Source: Nocardioides marinus
GTDB lineage: Bacteria > Pseudomonadota > Alphaproteobacteria > Rhodobacterales > Rhodobacteraceae
Length of the DNA: 32,139 bases
Reading direction: 5' to 3'
Assembly (NCBI GenBank): GCA_019801415.1
Contig: JAHVJD010000013.1
Coordinates: forward strand, 1 to 32,139
In this document: piece after piece, positions 27,704 through 32,139 of the stretch
Position numbering within the stretch: position 1 is the first letter of the stretch
Layout of the letters: every line of letters begins with the position of its first letter
Notes under the pieces: model-generated
The model's input: only the letters and a program-made list of their open reading frames with translations
Databases searched by the model: none
Told to the model about the DNA's origin: nothing
Translations under genes and position numbers: made by a program

Positions 27704-28765
27704 TTAGGGTCTCTTTGCTAACGCCCTTTTGCGTGTTTGGGGGCGTTTTTTGCTTCTAGTAGAATTCTTATTGTCGTTCGAGTTTCTTACAGGAACCCGT
27801 GGGCCAGATATGCGAACCATGCCGGTGTTCTTCTGATCGTGCATCTCATTATCTCCGAATGCCTCGCTTGCATAAAGCTTAATGTGTTCCCTGTTCAGGA
27901 GGCGCAATGTGGGAAGGTTGTCGAATAGAGCGTGCTTTTCCACATATGGCTTCATCTTCGATCCTGCTGGACTGAGACAGTTGTAGAAAATCAAAAGCAG
28001 CTCTTGATCGCTAAGCTGAGCGCGCAATAAACGAACATGGTGAGGTCGACCATTTTTGTTTTCGTCAATATACCGTATTATATTGTAAAGAAATCTGAAA
28101 TATGTCGCCAGCTCAAGCTGGTGGTCTCGCCAAAACTTCTGAAAAGCGTTTGCCACTTTCTCGCTTTCAAGCCCTTGTGGGTATTCCGCCTGATTTCTTC
28201 GGTAGATCTTTGTGAGTCGGGTGTAAAAAGTGGTGAAACAATCCTTGCCGGTTTGGGTCGATTGCAGCTTCTTATTGTAAAGGTCTATCTCCGCGACAAT
28301 CCTATCCAAAGCGGCGAGCATATTGAAGAATGAATTTTCAAACTTCTGCTGCTCGCTTGCATTAATTTGAGCCTCCAGAGCGTCAGCGGATCGCTTAAGT
28401 TCTGCACTGGAGTTGGCTAACTCTTTGCGCTGCAAAGCGATGGTGATAAGAACCCCGGAAAAAGCTAGAAAACTCAAGATTGGATTTAGTGTTCCACCTA
28501 TGAAATCACCTAAAACACCGATCTGCCAATTCTTGACATTATCAAAAAATAGGAAAATGAAAATAACAGCGATGTAGAAGAGCGCCAAACCTGCGATGAG
28601 GTATAAAAGCAATCTCTTTAAGCCACCTTCGATCTCCAAGTCGCCCTCAAGCTGAGAGTTTATTCTTGATGCACGCGCTTTAATGAATGCCCCAAGCCTA
28701 CCAACGTAGGTCTGAGCCTCCTTACGCAACCTCCCAAGGTGTTTCATGATATTCACTTTGCGCAA
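27704..28765 (-). CDS. Putative phage abortive-infection protein (putAbiC-type)
   Basis: The 353-residue product has two membrane helices (~50-75, LLLYLIAGLALFYIAVIFIF; ~89-112, NPILSFLAFSGVLITIAL), a coiled coil (RKELANSSAELKRSADALEAQ) and a cytoplasmic domain. That domain matches the putAbiC pattern: QQKFENSFFNMLAALD, LATYFRFLYNIIRYID, LRAQLSDQELLLIFYNCLS and KPYVEKHALFDNLP. The C-terminus is strongly basic. Such proteins are proposed to abort phage infection, probably at the membrane, but the mechanism is unknown. I used the TTG at 28763-28765 because AAGGA lies 7 nt upstream; the ATG at 28747 has no clear RBS. It sits in AT-rich DNA beside an IS remnant, as expected for mobile defence genes. 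Confidence 0.8.
   Translation of the reverse strand: MRKVNIMKHLGRLRKEAQTYVGRLGAFIKARASRINSQLEGDLEIEGGLKRLLLYLIAGLALFYIAVIFIFLFFDNVKNWQIGVLGDFIGGTLNPILSFLAFSGVLITIALQRKELANSSAELKRSADALEAQINASEQQKFENSFFNMLAALDRIVAEIDLYNKKLQSTQTGKDCFTTFYTRLTKIYRRNQAEYPQGLESEKVANAFQKFWRDHQLELATYFRFLYNIIRYIDENKNGRPHHVRLLRAQLSDQELLLIFYNCLSPAGSKMKPYVEKHALFDNLPTLRLLNREHIKLYASEAFGDNEMHDQKNTGMVRISGPRVPVRNSNDNKNSTRSKKRPQTRKRALAKRP
27720..27751 (+). terminator. Plus-strand terminator-like hairpin inside the 3' end of the putAbiC-type gene
   Basis: AACGCCC (27720-27726) and GGGCGTT (27741-27747) form a 7-bp stem followed by TTTT on the plus strand, facing transcripts leaving the IS remnant. It overlaps the codons of the basic C-terminal tail, so the match may be accidental. 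Confidence 0.3.
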
Positions 28766-29288
28766 AATCTATTCCTTCCATTAACCCGCATCACTCTACT
28801 AGAAGAGGTGGCAGCATCGATGCAAGTTGTAAGGGTGTTTTCATCTGCGTTAGACTAACTGACGTCGACCTGTGGAGACTAAGCCACGTTCGCTTGACAG
28901 TTATGGGCTGCGACCGGTCAGCCCCGGCGCCCGGCGTGAACGGCGGCAATGAGCCGCGCGCGTCGAGAAGGCAGACCATGGAAACCGGCTTTGCAAAGGT
29001 CACTTTCTGCGCCGAGTTGACCTTGGATCGCCGCACCAAGTAAGACAATATGGCCGGGATGGAAAGAGCACTTGCGGATTTCGATGCTATGGTGGAGCAG
29101 GTTGATAGCATCGTCGCCAAGCGCTGACCCTTCGATCTACCGCTGGTCTTGCTGGGCGTTGATCGGGCTTCCTGCAACCATGAACTTTCTGCACCAATAC
29201 GATTGTTTCGAGGGGGCTTGTGCCATCTCGTATTGTTCAGAGTGGGGGCGAGGCCTCCTCACCCCGCCCCCGTTTATCCGCTTCGCTT
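28766..29288. other. Intergenic region without a supportable gene
   Basis: These 523 bp contain copy B of the dispersed repeat. They also hold short open frames without family resemblance, and a GC-rich hairpin (GGGGGCG 29244-29250 with CGCCCCC 29265-29271) just after the flavoprotein stop, lacking a T-run. I see no gene. Confidence 0.55.
28904..29012 (+). repeat. Copy B of a ~110-bp dispersed repeat
   Basis: The inverted partner of 25365-25475, with 47/61 identity over 28904-28964. The second block, CCGGCTTT (28985-28992) to CTGCGC (29007-29012), also matches. A 2-nt length difference between blocks breaks any shared reading frame, which argues against a coding role. Confidence 0.75.
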
Positions 29289-30983
29289 TCAGCCCTCACC
29301 GGCCGCGTGTCGCCCGGCCAGATAGCCGAAGGTCAGAGGCGGCCCAAGCGTGATCCCGGCACCGGGGTAGGTGCCGGCCATAATCGAGTTCATGTCATTG
29401 CCGCAGGCATAAAGCCCGTCGATCACGCTGCGGTCCGCGCGCAGCACCCGGGCGTCCGGATCTGTGGCGAGCCCCATGCTGGTGCCGATGTCTCCCGGGA
29501 AGATCCGCACAGCGTAAAATGGCCCGGTATCGAGCGGGTTGAGGCAGGGGTTCGGACGATGATCGGGATCCCCGAGATAGGTCTGATAGGCGGTAGATCC
29601 CTTTCCGTACTGCCGGTCAATCCCCTCTGCTGCATCAACGTTGAAGGCCTGAATGGTCCGGTTAAGAGCCTCTGGGGGCAGGTTGATCCGCCGCGCAAGC
29701 TCCGCCGGGGTCGCAGCCTTTATCAAGTACCCCGAGCGCAGATGGTGGCGATAGGGCGCAGGCGCCGGACGCACCGGCCCAAGACCGTAGCGGCGCAGGG
29801 CCCGATGATCACAGATCAGCCAAGCCTCCTTCAGCCCGGCGTGGTTCATGCCCGACACGAAGTCATGATAGGAGACCGCCTCGTTGACGAAGCGCTCACC
29901 CCTAGGAGAGACAGCGATCACCCCTGGCTTGGCACGATCCAGGAACAGATGTGGAAAAGGCCGCGTGGCACCGTTGCCCTCCGGGATCAGCGAGACCGGC
30001 GCCCAGAAACCCGCGTTGTGGTTGGTGTCGAGGAACTGTGCCCCAATCTTTCGGGCCGCATTGATGGCGCCACCTGTGGCGGGACGCGGCGACATGGAGA
30101 AATGCTGCCCCCCCTTGGCTACATGGGGCATCAACTCCGCCCGCATCTCGGCATTGGCCGGGAAGCCGCCGGTCGCCAGCACTACGCCGCGCCTGGCGGT
30201 AATCTGACCTCCGGCTTCAGTCCTGATCCCGATGACGCGGCCCGCATCGTCGGTCAGCAGGGCGGTGAGCGCCTGATCGGTAAAGATCGGAATGTCGCGT
30301 TCGAGAACCGACAGGGCTAAACGTCCGGCGACCGCCTGACCCAAAGTGAGCCGTGTACCGCGGGAATAGCGCAGTCGGTCACGGCCATGACGCAACATAA
30401 GCCGAATTGCGTGCAACGCAGAGGCCGGCTTGCGCGTCATGTTCATGAAGTGCCCGATGTCGAAACGGTTGAGCATCATCCCCCCGAAGAGGGTGAAATC
30501 ATCGATCGGCGGTTTCAGCCGGTCGAATTCCTTGCCCAGACGACGGCCATCGAAGGTCTGCGCATCAAGCACCCGCCCGCCCATTGATGCTCCTGGCCTA
30601 TCTGGGTGATAGTCCGGTGAGACGGCGCGATGTTCGAATTGCAACGCGGTGTTGTCCCGAAAAAAACTGACCATCTCCGGGCCAGCCTCGAGGAAGCGGC
30701 GCACAAGATCCGCATCCATCAGATTGCCAATCTCGCTCTGTAGATAGGTATAAACCGCCTCTGTATCCTCTTCCATTCCCGCCGCGCGCATCAATGGGTT
30801 GTTGGGAATCCAGATAGCGCCGCCAGAAACCGCAGTGGAGCCGCCGAAATGGCTATCCTTCTCGAAGATCGCCACATCGAGTCCACCGATCTTTGCAGTA
30901 AGGGCCGCTGCCATACCCGCCGCACCGGAACCGACGACAACTAGATCATAATCTCCGGCAGGTGTGTTATCCTGACCGCTCAT
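29289..30983 (-). CDS. FAD-dependent oxidoreductase, 3-ketosteroid-delta1-dehydrogenase-like
   Basis: The 564-residue flavoprotein has the N-terminal FAD loop VVVGSGAAGMAAALTAK, then EKDSHFGGSTAVSGGAIWIPNN, typical of the fumarate reductase / 3-oxosteroid 1-dehydrogenase group. Near the end, T-Y-P-G-A-G-I-T-L-G-P is followed by LTFGYLAGRHAA. The Tyr-x3-Gly spacing matches the substrate-binding Tyr/Gly pair of KstD enzymes, and RFVNEAVSYHDF carries another candidate active-site Tyr. Such enzymes introduce a double bond into the A ring of 3-ketosteroids, but relatives act on other cyclic ketones, so the substrate is open. The start overlaps the stop of the upstream SDR gene (ATGA), which rules out the longer upstream frame. 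Confidence 0.85.
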   Translation of the reverse strand: MSGQDNTPAGDYDLVVVGSGAAGMAAALTAKIGGLDVAIFEKDSHFGGSTAVSGGAIWIPNNPLMRAAGMEEDTEAVYTYLQSEIGNLMDADLVRRFLEAGPEMVSFFRDNTALQFEHRAVSPDYHPDRPGASMGGRVLDAQTFDGRRLGKEFDRLKPPIDDFTLFGGMMLNRFDIGHFMNMTRKPASALHAIRLMLRHGRDRLRYSRGTRLTLGQAVAGRLALSVLERDIPIFTDQALTALLTDDAGRVIGIRTEAGGQITARRGVVLATGGFPANAEMRAELMPHVAKGGQHFSMSPRPATGGAINAARKIGAQFLDTNHNAGFWAPVSLIPEGNGATRPFPHLFLDRAKPGVIAVSPRGERFVNEAVSYHDFVSGMNHAGLKEAWLICDHRALRRYGLGPVRPAPAPYRHHLRSGYLIKAATPAELARRINLPPEALNRTIQAFNVDAAEGIDRQYGKGSTAYQTYLGDPDHRPNPCLNPLDTGPFYAVRIFPGDIGTSMGLATDPDARVLRADRSVIDGLYACGNDMNSIMAGTYPGAGITLGPPLTFGYLAGRHAAGEG

Positions 30984-31738
30984 GTCTGCGCCTCGCGCGG
31001 GTAGCGTCCCATGGCCCAACCGCCATCGACACGCAGGCTTTCACCGGAGATGAAGGCGGCCTCGTCACTGGCTAGAAACGCAATGGCCTGCGCCACATCC
31101 TGCGCTTGACCAACGCGGCGCATCGGCGATTGCTCGACGAAGATTTCGTGGCGCCAGGCCTCGGTGCGGATACGCTCGGCGGTGAGAGGCGTTTCGATCA
31201 ATCCCGGCGCCACCGCATTGACCCGGATTCCGTCGGGGCCGTAGTCCGTCGCCATTTGGCGGGTGAGCGCAGCCACTGCCCCCTTGGAGGCGGAATAGCC
31301 AGAAGAGTTTTGGGCACCAACCTCGGCATAGATCGACGCGACATTGACGATGCTGCCCGCGCCTGCGGCCCGCATTTGACCAACGGCAAAGCGCGCGAGG
31401 CGGAACAGGCCGATCACATTGACCTCCATGTAGCGGCGCAGTTCGTCGTCGCTGGTCTGGTCTAGACGGCCGCCGCCGCCGATGCCGGCGTTATTGACCA
31501 GAATGGCGAGCGGTTTGCCAATCCGGGTGATCTCTGCCGCGATGGTTTCGGGGAGCACCGGATCAGTCATGTCACCGATGATCGTGGTGATGCCGGTTTG
31601 CGCCAGCTCCTGCAGAAGCGCAGCATCGCGATCCAGCGCAATAACCTGCGCACCGCGGGCGGCGAAAAGCTCTGCCGTGGCGCGGCCGATCCCGCCCGCC
31701 GCTCCGGTGATGAGGGCGAGTTTGTTCTCAACTGTCAT
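30980..31738 (-). CDS. Short-chain dehydrogenase/reductase (SDR)
   Basis: The 252-residue classical SDR has the cofactor loop T-G-A-A-G-G-I-G, ALDRDA after beta-2 (an acidic residue favouring NAD(H)), LVNNAGIG, the catalytic Ser in NVASIYAE, Y-S-A-S-K and the C-terminal SGESLRVDGGW. AGGAA sits 7 nt before the ATG at 31736-31738. It starts 10 bp after the stop of a second, truncated SDR gene and overlaps the flavoprotein gene downstream. Together they look like a catabolic operon oxidising an alcohol to a ketone that the flavoprotein then desaturates; this pathway reading is inference. Confidence 0.88.
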   Translation of the reverse strand: MTVENKLALITGAAGGIGRATAELFAARGAQVIALDRDAALLQELAQTGITTIIGDMTDPVLPETIAAEITRIGKPLAILVNNAGIGGGGRLDQTSDDELRRYMEVNVIGLFRLARFAVGQMRAAGAGSIVNVASIYAEVGAQNSSGYSASKGAVAALTRQMATDYGPDGIRVNAVAPGLIETPLTAERIRTEAWRHEIFVEQSPMRRVGQAQDVAQAIAFLASDEAAFISGESLRVDGGWAMGRYPREAQT

Positions 31739-31748
31739 GTCTATTTCC

Positions 31749-32020
31749 TCAGATTCCGAGCGCACCGCCAAGCGAGCGCCCGCCGTCGACCAGCAGGGTC
31801 TGGCCGGTGATGAACCGTGCCTGCGGTGCAGCAAGAAAGGTCACCGCCGCAGCGATATCGTCAGGGGTGCCAAGTGTGCCGCCCGGTTGCAGCGCACGCA
31901 GGGCGTCCAGATTTGTATCAGAGCGGGCCCGCAGCATGTCCGTTTCGATCACTCCAGGTGCAACCGCATTAACGGTTATGCCCTTTGGGGCAAGCTCCAG
32001 CGCCAGCGAGCGGGTGAAAC
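31749..32020 (-). pseudogene. SDR gene truncated by an IS3-family element
   Basis: Only the C-terminal ~90 codons remain: FTRSLALELAPKGITVNAVAPGVIETDM, in two blocks, then LGTPDDIAAAVTFLA and FITGQTLLVDGG, the typical SDR tail. Upstream of the FTRSLA segment, where the Y-x3-K active site should be, the sequence changes abruptly at 32020/32021 into the end of an IS3-type element. The catalytic half and start are lost from this side, so the remnant cannot be functional. Its stop lies 10 bp before the next SDR gene. Confidence 0.85.
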
Positions 32021-32139
32021 TGGGGAGCCTGATCCGACTGGTCCGGTTTGATTGTTAGTGCATGACTGGCCTTTGGTCCATCGGGACGATGGTTTCTGGC
32101 GCAGGGGGCCGGTATCCCAAGGCGCTGTGGGGGCGCTTA
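32021..32139 (-). mobile_element. End of an IS3-family element, cut by the window edge
   Basis: The element begins TGGGGAGCCTGATCC (32021-32035), consistent with the TG...CA termini of IS3-family elements, exactly where the SDR coding sequence stops. It contains the transposase C-terminus and continues beyond the right edge. Confidence 0.8.
32055..32139 (-). CDS. IS3-family transposase, C-terminal end
   Basis: The last 27 codons read K-R-P-H-S-A-L-G-Y-R-P-P-A-P-E-T and end in D-Q-R-P-V-M-H. The R-P-H-S-A-L-G-Y-R-P-P block is the conserved tail of IS3-family OrfB (rve/DDE) transposases. The stop is TAA at 32055-32057. The rest of the gene lies outside the window. Confidence 0.88.
   Translation of the reverse strand, partial: KRPHSALGYRPPAPETIVPMDQRPVMH

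Noticed and set aside
28978-29126. Short plus-strand frames (METGFAKV... and MAGMERALADF...) separated by a stop
   Set aside because: They are too short, partly made of repeat copy B, and have no recognisable family.

Overview
The window looks like the chromosome of a GC-rich alphaproteobacterium, most likely a member of the Rhodobacterales (Roseobacter-type). I infer this from codon usage, the AcnB and UvrB sequences, a Pseudomonas-style bkd operon and an NDUFS4-like complex I accessory subunit. I do not name a species.

Region 1 (1-7.8 kb): the start of pntA (proton-translocating transhydrogenase, minus strand) is divergent from a complete coenzyme F420 locus, cofG-cofH-cofD-cofC-cofE-fno. 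All five junctions in that run are 4-bp ATGA overlaps. An F420-type luciferase-like (LLM) oxidoreductase follows 24 bp later, then a strong terminator, then a TetR regulator resembling RutR. The first five genes make F420, Fno reduces it with NADPH, and the LLM enzyme is the probable consumer. The RutR-like regulator hints at a pyrimidine or hydantoin-type substrate.

Region 2 (7.8-13.4 kb): a BkdR-like Lrp/AsnC regulator is divergent from bkdA1-bkdA2-bkdB-lpdV, the complete branched-chain 2-oxoacid dehydrogenase complex.

Region 3 (13.4-18.7 kb, minus strand): an NtrC-family response regulator with a destroyed GAFTGA loop, its Cache-HAMP histidine kinase, and an OFA-family MFS transporter. 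I read this as a two-component-controlled organic-anion uptake unit.

Region 4 (19-24.8 kb): housekeeping genes acnB and uvrB (convergent, sharing a strong bidirectional terminator) and an NDUFS4-like gene.

Region 5 (24.8-29.3 kb): an accessory region that is visibly AT-richer outside its IS remnant. It holds IS21-like end repeats, a translationally coupled membrane protein and lipoprotein pair, a decayed IS5/IS903-type element, and a putAbiC-type phage abortive-infection candidate. Two diverged inverted copies of a ~110-bp repeat bracket it.

Region 6 (29.3-32.1 kb, minus strand): a catabolic operon of two SDR dehydrogenases and a 3-ketosteroid-delta1-dehydrogenase-like flavoprotein. An IS3-family element entering from the right edge cuts the first SDR; the junction can be placed at 32020/32021.

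I saw no rRNA, tRNA or CRISPR array.
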